The position numbers and the translations under genes were made by a program. Below are positions 33,003 through 40,838 of a stretch of DNA of 64,000 bases, piece after piece. Positions within the stretch are counted from its first letter, which is position 1; the number at the start of each line of letters is the position of its first letter. Origin of the DNA: Mesorhizobium sp. 113-3-3 (GTDB lineage Bacteria; Pseudomonadota; Alphaproteobacteria; Rhizobiales; Rhizobiaceae); contig NZ_AP023243.1 in assembly GCF_016756495.1 (NCBI RefSeq), positions 2,422,501 through 2,486,500 on the forward strand, given 5' to 3'. The notes below the pieces were generated by a model. That model saw only the letters and a list, made by a program, of their open reading frames with translations. It was not told the origin of the DNA and did not search any database.

Positions 33003-34493
33003 ATGATCAAGCACAATCCGCCTTCTCCCGAACCCCTGCACCGCGCCATTGCCCGCTTTGGCGGCGTCACCGTGCTGGTGGTCGGCGACCTTATCCTCGA
33101 CCGCTTCGTCAATGGCGTCATCGAGCGGATTTCGCCTGAGGCGCCGATCCCGGTGCTGCATGGGCGTGGCGAGACCTCGGCCATGGGCGGCGCCGGCAAT
33201 GTCGTGGCCAACATCGTCTCGCTTGGCGCGCGGGCCATTCCGGTTTCGGTGATCGGTATGGACACGGCCGGCGACAGCCTGGTGCGCATGCTCGGCGAGC
33301 TTGGCGCCGAGACAGCGGGGCTTTCGCAGCAGCGCGGCCGCATGACCTCCTCGAAGAGCCGCTTCAGCGCGCTCAACCAGCAGGTGCTGCGCTTCGACGA
33401 GGAAGAGATCAAGCCACTGGACGAGGCTGAGCGGGCGGAGCTGGTCCGACATTTCCGTGCAGCACTCGCGGGAGCCGACATCGTCATCCTGTCCGATTAC
33501 GGCAAGGGCATCCTGCTCGATGGCGTCGCCGCCGAGCTGATCGCCATTTGCCGCGAGGCCGGCAAGCCGGTGCTGGTCGATCCCAAGGGCCGCGACTATG
33601 CGCGCTATGCCGGCGCGACCGCCATCACCCCCAACCGCAAGGAACTTGGCGAGGCCGTCGGCCACGCGGTGTTCGCCGATGACGAGATCGTCGCGGCCGC
33701 GCGGGAGCTGATAGCGGCCCACGGCTTCGACTTTGTCGTCGCCACCCGCAGTGAAAAGGGCATGAGCGTGGTCGGCCCGGATGAGGCGCGCCACATCGCC
33801 ACCCAGGCACGCGAAGTGTTCGACGTCTCGGGCGCCGGCGATACGGTGATCGCGACCTTCGCGCTGGCGCTCGCGTCGGGCGCCGATCCGGTCGCTGCGG
33901 CCTCGATCGCCAATGCCGCCGGCGGCGTCGTGGTGGGAAAACGCGGCACCGCGCGGCTGACGGTCGAGGAGCTTACCGGCGCGCTGTTTCGCTCGCACGG
34001 ACCGACCGCCCACAAGGATGCCATCCTCGATGCCGCATCGGCCGCGCGCATGGTGGCGGCCTGGAAGGAAGAGGGCCTGAGCGTCGGTTTCACCAATGGC
34101 TGTTTCGATATCCTCCATGCCGGTCATGTCAGCCTGCTGCACGCGGCGCGCAGCCAGTGCGACCGGCTGGTGCTCGGCCTGAACAGCGATGCCTCGGTGC
34201 GGCGGCTGAAAGGGCAGGGCCGCCCGGTCAACGACCAGCATGACCGCGCCTGCGTGCTTGCCGCGCTCGCCTCGGTCGATGCCGTCGTTGTCTTCGAGGA
34301 GGACACGCCGCTGGCGCTGATCGAGGCGCTGCTGCCCGACATCCTGGTCAAGGGCGCGGATTATACGATCGACACCGTGGTCGGCGCCGATGTGGTGCAG
34401 AAGGCCGGCGGGCGCGTCGTGCTGGTCGATCTCGTCGCCGGCAAGAGCACCACCGGCACCATCGGCAAATTGCGCGCCGGCTCTACAAGCTGA
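33003..34493 (+). CDS. hldE: Bifunctional heptose-7-phosphate kinase / heptose-1-phosphate adenylyltransferase
   Basis: The 496-residue fusion has an N-terminal PfkB-type kinase (ERISPEAPIPVLHGRGETSAMGGAGNVVANIVSLG near residue 40, and the anion-hole DVSGAGDTVIATFALALASGA near 275). A C-terminal cytidylyltransferase-like domain carries NGCFDILHAGHVSLLHAAR near residue 365 and LLPDILVKGADYTIDTVVGADVV. It makes D,D-heptose-1,7-bisphosphate and later ADP-D,D-heptose. With gmhA and gmhB directly downstream it forms the donor-synthesis operon on the plus strand. Confidence 0.96.
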   Translation: MIKHNPPSPEPLHRAIARFGGVTVLVVGDLILDRFVNGVIERISPEAPIPVLHGRGETSAMGGAGNVVANIVSLGARAIPVSVIGMDTAGDSLVRMLGELGAETAGLSQQRGRMTSSKSRFSALNQQVLRFDEEEIKPLDEAERAELVRHFRAALAGADIVILSDYGKGILLDGVAAELIAICREAGKPVLVDPKGRDYARYAGATAITPNRKELGEAVGHAVFADDEIVAAARELIAAHGFDFVVATRSEKGMSVVGPDEARHIATQAREVFDVSGAGDTVIATFALALASGADPVAAASIANAAGGVVVGKRGTARLTVEELTGALFRSHGPTAHKDAILDAASAARMVAAWKEEGLSVGFTNGCFDILHAGHVSLLHAARSQCDRLVLGLNSDASVRRLKGQGRPVNDQHDRACVLAALASVDAVVVFEEDTPLALIEALLPDILVKGADYTIDTVVGADVVQKAGGRVVLVDLVAGKSTTGTIGKLRAGSTS

Positions 34494-34500
34494 GGGTTTC

Positions 34501-35073
34501 ATGTCTGAACTGAACGACTATCTGGTCCGCTCGGCGGCCGCGATCACGGCGATGGTCGAGCGCGATTTGACCGGCGAGATGGAGCGGGCGGCGAGCGCCG
34601 TGGTGGCGGCACTTTCATCGGGCAAGGCCTTGCTGATCGCCGGCAATGGCGGCTCGGCCAGCGATGCAATCCATATCGCCGGCGAACTGGTCGGCCGCTT
34701 CCTCAAGGAGCGCAAGGCCTACAATGTCATCGCGCTGCCGGCCAATGCCGCGGTGCTGACCGCCTGGGGCAATGATTACGGCTTCGACACGGTGTTCTCG
34801 CGCCAGGTCGAGGCACATGGGTCGGCCGGCGGCGTGCTTCTGGCGATCTCGACCAGCGGCAATTCGCCGAGCATCCTCGCCGCCGCCGAACAGGCGCGGA
34901 TGATGGACATGACGGTGATCGGCCTGACCGGCGACACCGGCGGCAAGCTCAAGCCGTTCTGCGATATCCTGCTCAACGTGCCCTCGACCTCGACGCCGAT
35001 CATCCAGCAGGGGCATCTGTGCCTCTATCATCACCTCTGCGAAGTGGTCGAAGCGCGCCTGTCGAATGGCTGA
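34501..35073 (+). CDS. gmhA: Sedoheptulose-7-phosphate isomerase
   Basis: The 190-residue SIS-domain enzyme starts MSELNDYLVRSAAAITAMVERD, has LLIAGNGGSASDAIHIAGELVGRF, then LLAISTSGNSPSILAAAEQARMMDMTVIGLTGDTGG and the C-terminal histidine segment IIQQGHLCLYHHLCEVVEARL. It converts sedoheptulose-7-phosphate to D,D-heptose-7-phosphate, the first step of ADP-heptose synthesis. It begins 7 bases after the hldE stop and overlaps gmhB by 8 bases. Confidence 0.95.
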   Translation: MSELNDYLVRSAAAITAMVERDLTGEMERAASAVVAALSSGKALLIAGNGGSASDAIHIAGELVGRFLKERKAYNVIALPANAAVLTAWGNDYGFDTVFSRQVEAHGSAGGVLLAISTSGNSPSILAAAEQARMMDMTVIGLTGDTGGKLKPFCDILLNVPSTSTPIIQQGHLCLYHHLCEVVEARLSNG

Positions 35074-35719
35074 CAAGACGGGGACGCCAAACAAGCTGAC
35101 CGAGCCGGGCCTGTGGGTCGAGCGCATCGGCGGCCGGGCCCTCCCGCCGCACCTGCCGGCGCTGTTCCTCGACCGCGACGGCACCATCAACGTCGACACC
35201 GACTATCCCAGCGATCCGGCCGAAATTGTGCTCAGGCCACAGATGCTGCCGGCGATCGCGGCCGCCAATCGGGCCGGAATCCCGGTTGTCGTGGTCACCA
35301 ACCAGTCCGGCATCGCGCGCGGCTATTTCGACTGGAGCGCCTTTGCGGCGGTGAATGGCCGCGTGCTTGAGCTGCTGGCCGATCAGGGCGTGTTCGTCGA
35401 CATGGTGCTCGCCTGCGCCTACCACGAGGCGGGTGTCGGGCCGCTCGCCATATCAGATCATCCGATGCGCAAGCCCAATCCGGGCATGCTGGCCGAGGCG
35501 GGCAACCGCCTTGCTCTGGATCTCCAGCGCTCGCTGATCGTCGGCGACAAGCTTGCCGACATGCAGGCTGGAAAGCGCGCCGGTCTCGCACAGGGCTGGC
35601 TGGTCGACGGCGAGGCGGCGGTTCAACCCGGCTTCGCCATCAGGCCCCTGCGGGACAGCGGCGACCTCGGTGACCTCATCGCAGCCATTGAAGCGCTCGG
35701 CCGGGCCAACCGGTCCTGA
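35066..35719 (+). CDS. gmhB: D-glycero-D-manno-heptose 1,7-bisphosphate phosphatase
   Basis: The 217-residue HAD-family hydrolase has the nucleophile motif LFLDRDGTINVD (about residues 34-45), VVVTNQSGIARGYFDW, a zinc-binding CxxH-like loop in ACAYHEAGVG (shorter than in E. coli), and RKPNPGMLAEA followed by LIVGDKLADMQAGKRAG. It removes the C7 phosphate between the two HldE reactions. The start overlaps gmhA by 8 bases. The operon hldE-gmhA-gmhB thus holds all the enzymes up to ADP-D,D-heptose. Confidence 0.93.
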   Translation: MADKTGTPNKLTEPGLWVERIGGRALPPHLPALFLDRDGTINVDTDYPSDPAEIVLRPQMLPAIAAANRAGIPVVVVTNQSGIARGYFDWSAFAAVNGRVLELLADQGVFVDMVLACAYHEAGVGPLAISDHPMRKPNPGMLAEAGNRLALDLQRSLIVGDKLADMQAGKRAGLAQGWLVDGEAAVQPGFAIRPLRDSGDLGDLIAAIEALGRANRS

Positions 35720-35734
35720 CCCAGGCCTGAGAGC

Positions 35735-36523
35735 TCACGCAGGATCGTCCGAGGCCTCGTAGAGTTTTGCCTCGGTGGCGAAGGAATAGATCATCACCGA
35801 CATCGAGTAGACGAAGCCGTGCCGGCCGCACAGGAAGTAGCGCTTGGCCAGGTAGAATTTCAGGAAGTTGCCGAACGGCGACAGCACCAGCCGCACCAGG
35901 CCAGGCTTCTTGCCTTTCTCGACCAGCGTGACGGCCTTGAGGCTGGAATAGGCGTTGGCCCGGGCGAGATCCTCCTCGACCGATATTTCACGGCGATGCA
36001 GCAGGACCCCCTCCTGGATCGTCCCGGTCTCGCCAGGCACGTGGAAGGCTTCGTGCACCCGCGCGGTGAGATCGATGGTGGCGCCCTGCCTGCGGAAAAG
36101 CCGCATCAGCCTGTTGTGCAGCACCCAGCGGTGCGCGTAGCCGTAGCCCTTCAGCCAGTCACGGCGGCGGATGTACCAGCCGCTGATCTTGTTGTCGGAG
36201 CCTTGCGTGATGGCCACGATCGACTGCCGCAGCTGGTCGTCGACGCGCTCATCCGGGTCGATCGAAAGACACCAGGGCTGGGTTGCATGGTCGAGCGAGA
36301 ATTGCCGCTGGCGGGGGAAACCCGGCCAGTCATTGCGCAGCAGCCTTATCGGGTAGCCCTTGGCGATGTAGCTTTCGACGCATTCGATCGTGCCGTCCGT
36401 CGAACCGGAATCGACGATGATGATCTCGGCGCAGAAGTCGATGCTTTCCAGGCACGGGCCGATCATGTCGGCCTCGTTCACGCAGATGATAAGCGCCGAG
36501 ACCGGGCTTGCAAATCGAGTCAT
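35735..36523 (-). CDS. Family 2 glycosyltransferase, WaaE/KdtX-like
   Basis: This 262-residue GT-A enzyme begins VSALIICVNEADMIGPCLESIDFCAEIIIVDSGSTDGTIE, has the donor motif WCLSIDPDERVDDQL (DxD-like) and the acceptor region RVHEAFHVPGETGTIQEGVLLHR. The pattern is that of WaaE/KdtX beta-glycosyltransferases that add glucose to the first core heptose. It is convergent with gmhB, separated by 15 bases, and sits in a heptose cluster, so a role in LPS core extension is likely. The exact linkage is an inference. Confidence 0.87.
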   Translation of the reverse strand: MTRFASPVSALIICVNEADMIGPCLESIDFCAEIIIVDSGSTDGTIECVESYIAKGYPIRLLRNDWPGFPRQRQFSLDHATQPWCLSIDPDERVDDQLRQSIVAITQGSDNKISGWYIRRRDWLKGYGYAHRWVLHNRLMRLFRRQGATIDLTARVHEAFHVPGETGTIQEGVLLHRREISVEEDLARANAYSSLKAVTLVEKGKKPGLVRLVLSPFGNFLKFYLAKRYFLCGRHGFVYSMSVMIYSFATEAKLYEASDDPA

Positions 36524-36769
36524 GGTCCCCTTCCCATGGCAGGCCCCCCCAGAGCAACGCTGCTTTCGCCATTTGTTCCCAAAGCAAATCCGCGCGGAAA
36601 ACCGTTACACACTTTCCCTGGAATTGCTTGAGAAACCAATCAAGCGGTCAGTCAAGCGGCGAAGTCCGGCAGAGCCGTCCAGCCTTGTACATCAGCGTCT
36701 GTCGAATACCAACGCGGCGGCGGTGTGGCGAAGGCAGGAATTCGCCGGCGCACGGGCGTTCACCAGGCC

Positions 36770-37249
36770 TCAGGAGCGCTCGAAGGAAACCAGGCCTTCA
36801 TCCTTGACCCGGCGGATGGTGAGCGCGGTGCGCACCGTGTCGACGTTCGGCGTCGAGGTCAGCTCCTCGATGACGAAGGTCTGGAAGGTGCCGAGGTCGC
36901 TTGCCACGCAGTGCAGCAGGAAATCGGATTCGCCCGAGACCATCCAGGCATCGCGCACGATCGGCCAGCCGCGCGTGCGCTCGGCGAAGGTGCGCAGTTC
37001 GGCATCGGCCTGATGGTGCAGGCCGACCAGGCAAAAGGCGACGACATCGAGGCCGAGCGCCGGCGCATTGAGCAGCGCGCGGTAGCCGCGGATGATGCCG
37101 GCCTCCTCCAGCCGCTTGACCCGGCGCAGGCAGGGCGGGGCCGAAATGCCGACGCGGTTCGACAGCTCGACATTGGTCATGCGCCCGTCCGCCTGCAGCT
37201 CGCGCAGGATCTTCCAGTCGATGGCGTCGAGGTCGGCTTTCAGGGGCAT
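36770..37249 (-). CDS. Lrp/AsnC-family transcriptional regulator
   Basis: A 159-residue protein. The AsnC-type helix-turn-helix (LDAIDWKILRELQADGRMTNVELSNRVGISAPPCLRRVKRLEEAGIIRGYRALLN) occupies the first 65 residues. The RAM ligand-binding domain follows (CLVGLHHQADAELRTFAERTRGWPIVRDAWMVSGESDFLLHCVASDLGTFQTFV). The start at 37249 (MPLKADLDAIDW) is the natural one. It is divergent from trxB with 247 bases between starts. In other rhizobia an Lrp-type gene also adjoins trxB, so the arrangement is probably ancestral. Confidence 0.92.
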   Translation of the reverse strand: MPLKADLDAIDWKILRELQADGRMTNVELSNRVGISAPPCLRRVKRLEEAGIIRGYRALLNAPALGLDVVAFCLVGLHHQADAELRTFAERTRGWPIVRDAWMVSGESDFLLHCVASDLGTFQTFVIEELTSTPNVDTVRTALTIRRVKDEGLVSFERS

Positions 37250-37496
37250 GGCTGTCTCAGCTCGGCGCAAGAATCTTTCGCGATTTTGTAATTAAACGAC
37301 TTTTGTGTCGGCGCCAGCCCTGATCAACGCGATTTTTGGACGGTAACGAAAGCGGCGATCACGCGAATAACTGCTTGGGCCGAAGCTTTCCGGGGACGAC
37401 GGCCCGTTCGTCTTGCTGGCGTGGTTGGCAACCCTTACATTAAGCGCGAATTCCACGTCTTTTTCCAAGGCACTGTCCGCCCCGCAGAGGTTCTAG

Positions 37497-38471
37497 ATGA
37501 CCACCAAGCACGCGCCTGTTCTTATCATCGGTTCCGGTCCGGCCGGCTATACGGCGGCGGTCTATGCCGCACGCGCCATGCTGAAGCCGATGCTGGTCGC
37601 CGGCCTGCAGCAGGGCGGCCAGCTGATGATCACCACCGATGTCGAGAACTATCCCGGCTTCGCCGATCCCATCCAGGGGCCGTGGCTGATGGAACAGATG
37701 CTCAAGCAGGCCGAACATGTCGGCACCGATATCATCAACGACATCATCACCGAGGTCGACCTCAACGTGCGGCCGTTCCGCGCCAAGGGCGATTCCGGCA
37801 CCACCTACACCGCCGACGCGCTGATCATTGCCACCGGCGCGCAGGCCAAGTGGCTGGGCATTCCGACCGAGCAGGATTTCATGGGCTTCGGCGTCTCGGC
37901 CTGCGCCACCTGTGACGGCTTCTTCTACCGCGGCAAGGATGTCGCGGTGGTCGGCGGCGGCAATTCGGCGGTGGAGGAGGCGCTCTATCTGTCGAACCTC
38001 GCCAAGAGCGTCACGGTCATCCACAGGCGCAGCGACTTCCGCGCCGAGCGCATCCTGCGCGAGCGGCTGCTGCAGAAGGACAATGTCCGCGTCATCTGGG
38101 ACACGGTGGTCGACGAAATCACCGGCCGCCCCGGCAAGGCGCCGCTGCCGCCGTCGGTCGAGGGGCTGAAGCTCAAGCATGCGGTGACCGGCGCCGAAAG
38201 CCACCTCAAGGTCGACGGCGTGTTTGTGGCGATCGGCCATGCGCCGGCGGTCGAGCTGTTCGTCGGCAAGCTGAAGCAGAAGCCTAATGGCTACCTGTGG
38301 ACGGCGCCGGATTCGACCCGCACCGACGTGCCCGGCGTGTTCGCGGCCGGCGACGTGACCGACGATGTCTACCGCCAGGCGGTGACGGCGGCGGGGCTCG
38401 GCTGCATGGCGGCACTCGAAGCGGAAAAGTATCTGGCCGGCATCGAGGTGCATCGCGAAGCCGCGGAATAA
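37497..38471 (+). CDS. trxB: Thioredoxin reductase
   Basis: The 324-residue FAD/NADPH flavoprotein has an N-terminal FAD motif (VLIIGSGPAGYTAAVYAARA), the redox-active CATC in GVSACATCDGFFYRGKDVAVVGGGNSAVEEALYL near residues 137-140, the NADPH-binding GGGNSAVEE and the C-terminal VFAAGDVTDDVYRQAVTAAGLGCMAALEAE. It reduces thioredoxin with NADPH in the cytoplasm. It lies immediately upstream of the LsrB/VtlR-like LysR gene, as in other Rhizobiales. CAGAGG precedes the ATG. Confidence 0.97.
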   Translation: MTTKHAPVLIIGSGPAGYTAAVYAARAMLKPMLVAGLQQGGQLMITTDVENYPGFADPIQGPWLMEQMLKQAEHVGTDIINDIITEVDLNVRPFRAKGDSGTTYTADALIIATGAQAKWLGIPTEQDFMGFGVSACATCDGFFYRGKDVAVVGGGNSAVEEALYLSNLAKSVTVIHRRSDFRAERILRERLLQKDNVRVIWDTVVDEITGRPGKAPLPPSVEGLKLKHAVTGAESHLKVDGVFVAIGHAPAVELFVGKLKQKPNGYLWTAPDSTRTDVPGVFAAGDVTDDVYRQAVTAAGLGCMAALEAEKYLAGIEVHREAAE

Positions 38472-38561
38472 GGGCCACTTTAAACTGTTAAAAAAACGGC
38501 TTAGAAACGCCGTGTAAAAGCCTGATTTTTCATTCAGACGCCAAACAGAACGAGGGGAATC

Positions 38562-39458
38562 ATGGCGTTGGACTGGGACAAGCTACGCGTGTTTCACGCT
38601 GCGGCGGAAGCGGGGTCGTTTACGCACGCGGCCGAGACACTGCACCTGTCGCAATCGGCGATCTCGCGGCAGGTCAGCGCGCTCGAGCACGATGTCGGCG
38701 TGCCGCTGTTCAACCGCCATGCGCGCGGCCTGGTGCTGACCGAGCAGGGCGAGATGCTGTTCCGCACGGCGCATGACGTGCTGATGAAGCTCGAGACCAT
38801 CAAGTCGCGCCTGACCGAGACCAAGGATCGGCCCTCCGGCGTGCTCCGCGTGACGACGACCGTCGGCCTCGGCGCCGGCTGGCTGACCGAACGGGTGCAG
38901 GAGTTCATCGAACTCTATCCGGAAATCAGCCTGCAGCTGATCCTCGCCAATGAGGAGCTCGACCTCACCATGCGCCAGGCCGATTGCGCCATCCGGCTGC
39001 GCCAGCCGCAGCAACCGGACCTGATCCAGCGCCGCCTGTTCACCGTGCATTTCCACCTCTATGCGGCGCCCTCCTATGTCGCCAAGCATGGCAAGCCGGC
39101 CTCGGTCTCGGAGTTGAGGAACCACCGCATCGTCACCTTCGGCCTGCCTGTGCCGTCGCATCTGTCGGAGCTGAACTGGCTGGAGACGGTCGGCGATTTC
39201 GAGGGCGGCCAGCGCGTGCCGTCGCTGCAGATCAACGACATCCTGTCGATCAAACGCGCGGTGCAGGGCGGCGCCGGCATCGCCATGCTTCCCGACTATG
39301 TGATCAACAAGGATTCCGGCCTGGTGCAGCTTTTGCCGGAAACCGAGGTGCCGTCCTTCGACACCTATTTCGCCTATCCCGACGCGATGAAGAACCAAGC
39401 CAAACTGCACGTGTTCCGCGACTTCATCATTGCCAAGGCGCGCAGCTGGTCCTTCTAG
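38562..39458 (+). CDS. lsrB: LysR-family regulator, LsrB/VtlR-like
   Basis: The 298-residue LysR protein has an N-terminal winged helix (LDWDKLRVFHAAAEAGSFTHAAETLHLSQSAISRQVSALEHDVGVPLFNRHARGLVLTEQG) and a substrate-binding-like domain. From memory, the trxB-adjacent LysR gene of Sinorhizobium and Agrobacterium is lsrB and that of Brucella is vtlR; both are needed for normal host interaction, and VtlR activates AbcR-type small RNAs. Here too an AbcR-like RNA lies about 800 bases downstream. I see a single cysteine (residue 142), whereas several redox cysteines are described for S. meliloti LsrB, so redox sensing may differ. Confidence 0.85.
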   Translation: MALDWDKLRVFHAAAEAGSFTHAAETLHLSQSAISRQVSALEHDVGVPLFNRHARGLVLTEQGEMLFRTAHDVLMKLETIKSRLTETKDRPSGVLRVTTTVGLGAGWLTERVQEFIELYPEISLQLILANEELDLTMRQADCAIRLRQPQQPDLIQRRLFTVHFHLYAAPSYVAKHGKPASVSELRNHRIVTFGLPVPSHLSELNWLETVGDFEGGQRVPSLQINDILSIKRAVQGGAGIAMLPDYVINKDSGLVQLLPETEVPSFDTYFAYPDAMKNQAKLHVFRDFIIAKARSWSF

Positions 39459-39495
39459 CCCAAGGCGATCAACGGCAGCAGCGGTGAGCGGCGGC

Positions 39496-39996
39496 CTATT
39501 CGCTCCGCCATGGCGTCAGGCGTGGCAGCCAGCCAGGGACGTTGCGGCGGTAGGTTTCGTAGTCGGCGCCGTAGCGGCTGGCGAGCGTCGGTTCCTCGTA
39601 GAGCCTGACGAAGGAGCTCATGACGACAGCGCCGATGACGGCATAGGCGACAAGCGTCCAGCTCGAGAACAGCAGCGCCTGGCCGAGGATGATCGACAGC
39701 ACGGCGACATACATGGGGTTGCGGACATGGCGGTAGATGCCGCCGATCACCAGTTTCTCCGTCGGCGCTACAGGGGCAGGCGTGCCCAGCCCCTCGAGCG
39801 CGAAGCGGGCGAAGGCATGCAGCAGGACGACGGCAGCGGCGACGATGAGGATGCCGCCGGCAGGAACGAAGCCCGGCACCGTGGACCACGGCAAGCCCCA
39901 GCGATCGCTGAGCAGCCAGGGGACAAGTCCGGCAACCACACCTGGCGCTGCGATCAGGAAAATGCCGCTGCCGGCAATCGCTGAAAAAGGACGCAT
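39496..39996 (-). CDS. Isoprenylcysteine carboxyl methyltransferase-like membrane protein
   Basis: The 166-residue protein has four or five hydrophobic segments. The ICMT/PEMT-type C-terminus appears as LVIGGIYRHVRNPMYVAVLSIILGQALLF and EEPTLASRYGADYETYRRNVPGWLPRL, where the AdoMet-binding motifs reside. Bacterial members methylate small hydrophobic molecules or have unknown substrates. The ATG at 39996 (MRPFSAIAGSG) is preferred; the open frame extends upstream without coding character. Confidence 0.85.
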   Translation of the reverse strand: MRPFSAIAGSGIFLIAAPGVVAGLVPWLLSDRWGLPWSTVPGFVPAGGILIVAAAVVLLHAFARFALEGLGTPAPVAPTEKLVIGGIYRHVRNPMYVAVLSIILGQALLFSSWTLVAYAVIGAVVMSSFVRLYEEPTLASRYGADYETYRRNVPGWLPRLTPWRSE

Positions 39997-40260
39997 TGGC
40001 TGTTTCCCGCCTGGCTGCCTCAGAATTGAACGGCCACTGCCTGATTCCAGGTCATCAGGCGGTTTCCGGCTTTTGAGAGCAAAATCGGCCGGGAATGACG
40101 TTTTCATGACGACAATGACCCAGTCGCGTGCCCAATTTCGGCGATTTTGCTGGTCCTATTGGCTCTCTGAATGGGTTAGACCACAGCCTGCGTCTTTTTG
40201 CATGCGTGTGTTGCAAAATAGATGCTTGTTTCTTGGGCATGAAGAGCAGATATATAGATC
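39997..40260. other. Intergenic region upstream of AbcR-like RNA
   Basis: No gene is seen. The last 40 bases hold a candidate promoter for the small RNA: TTGTTT at 40226-40231 and GATATA at 40249-40254, spaced by 17 bases. A LysR-type binding site for the nearby regulator would be expected just upstream but I could not define one. Confidence 0.45.
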
Positions 40261-40375
40261 ATCTCCTGGGCGCGTTCTCCTCCCATTAGCGCCCTCGAGT
40301 GTTCCCCTCTGGAGGTTAGCCTTAACAGGCACTTCCAATCAAACTCAGCCGGATCTTCACTGATCCGGCTTTTTT
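40261..40375 (+). ncRNA. abcR: AbcR-family (alpha-r15 type) trans-acting small RNA
   Basis: About 115 nucleotides with the AbcR architecture. The 5' hairpin has a 6-bp stem GGGCGC (40268-40273) / GCGCCC (40289-40294) whose loop GTTCTCCTCCCATTA carries an anti-Shine-Dalgarno CTCCTCCC. A second C-rich segment follows (TTCCCCTCT), and the 3' end is a perfect terminator, AGCCGGATC (40347-40355) / GATCCGGCT (40362-40370) plus T-tract. AbcR RNAs use such loops with Hfq to repress ABC-transporter mRNAs in Rhizobiales. The location near the LsrB/VtlR-like gene agrees with what I recall for Agrobacterium and Sinorhizobium. The 5' end is inferred from the promoter. Confidence 0.78.
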
Positions 40376-40431
40376 GTTGCCCGGATCCTGCCTGGATGGC
40401 TGAGAATTTCACGAGAATTGCCACGTAACAG

Positions 40432-40458
40432 TGTCATGTAACCTCTGGTAACATGACA
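40432..40458. promoter_or_regulatory. Near-perfect 12-bp-arm palindrome between the two RNA candidates
   Basis: TGTCATGTAACC (40432-40443) and GGTAACATGACA (40447-40458) pair over 12 positions with one mismatch and a 3-base centre. There is no T-tract, so an operator or DNA-binding site is more likely than a terminator. Confidence 0.5.
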
Positions 40459-40494
40459 ACGCTGCCTTCCGCTGCTATGAAGAGCACAGGACGC

Positions 40495-40674
40495 GGTGTG
40501 GTTCGGACGGGAGATGGGGGCATCACTCGTACGGCCCGGGCTCAGGCGGCTACCGCGTCCGAACCTATTCCCGCCGAAAGCGGCGCCCGTACATGCGGCG
40601 GACCTGCCGTTTCCCCTCCCAAGAAAACGGTCCGCAAACAAAACGACGTCCGGCTCCCCGGGCGTCGTTTTTGG
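40495..40674 (+). ncRNA. Second structured RNA candidate with anti-SD loop and terminator
   Basis: The region has stacked inverted repeats. GGTTCGGACG (40500-40509) pairs with CGTCCGAACC (40556-40565). GCGGA/CCGTTT pair with AAACGG/TCCGC around a loop containing CCCCTCCC at about 40612-40620. A strong terminator follows at 40641-40674: AACGACG / CGTCGTT enclosing CCGG/CCGG, then T-tract. The C-rich loop before a terminator resembles the neighbouring AbcR-like RNA, and Rhizobiales often carry AbcR RNAs in tandem. The long 5' stem is not typical, so it may be a different RNA. The 5' end is unknown. Confidence 0.45.
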
Positions 40675-40769
40675 TGTTTGTGGACGTTGTCAGTCCAAGC
40701 CGCGCTTTGCTTTTGACGCGACATGCATTGCTGCTGCCGCGTCATGGACTTCGACAATCCTCAACGTTG

Positions 40770-40832
40770 GCGCCGCCTCTCACTGTCCTGCCGGACATCT
40801 CTCCCCGTGAACGGGGAGAGAGTGGCTAATCG
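40770..40832. repeat. Partial RIME-like element
   Basis: GTTGGCGCCGCCTCTCACTG is followed by CTGCCGGACATC and the short palindrome CTCCCCGTGAACGGGGAG. This is one arm of the mosaic element seen at 28244 and 56636. It overlaps the 3' flank of the EF-G-like gene. Confidence 0.55.
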
Positions 40833-40838
40833 GCGAAA

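Noticed and set aside
32781..34502. Minus-strand 573-codon open frame opposite hldE
   Set aside because: Shadow of the hldE reading frame; no family resemblance and it also crosses the LysE gene end.
40495..40674. tmRNA, 6S RNA or SRP RNA gene
   Set aside because: No tRNA-like acceptor with T-loop, no 6S central bubble and no SRP tetraloop/GGAA helix could be fitted. It is left as an unassigned structured RNA.
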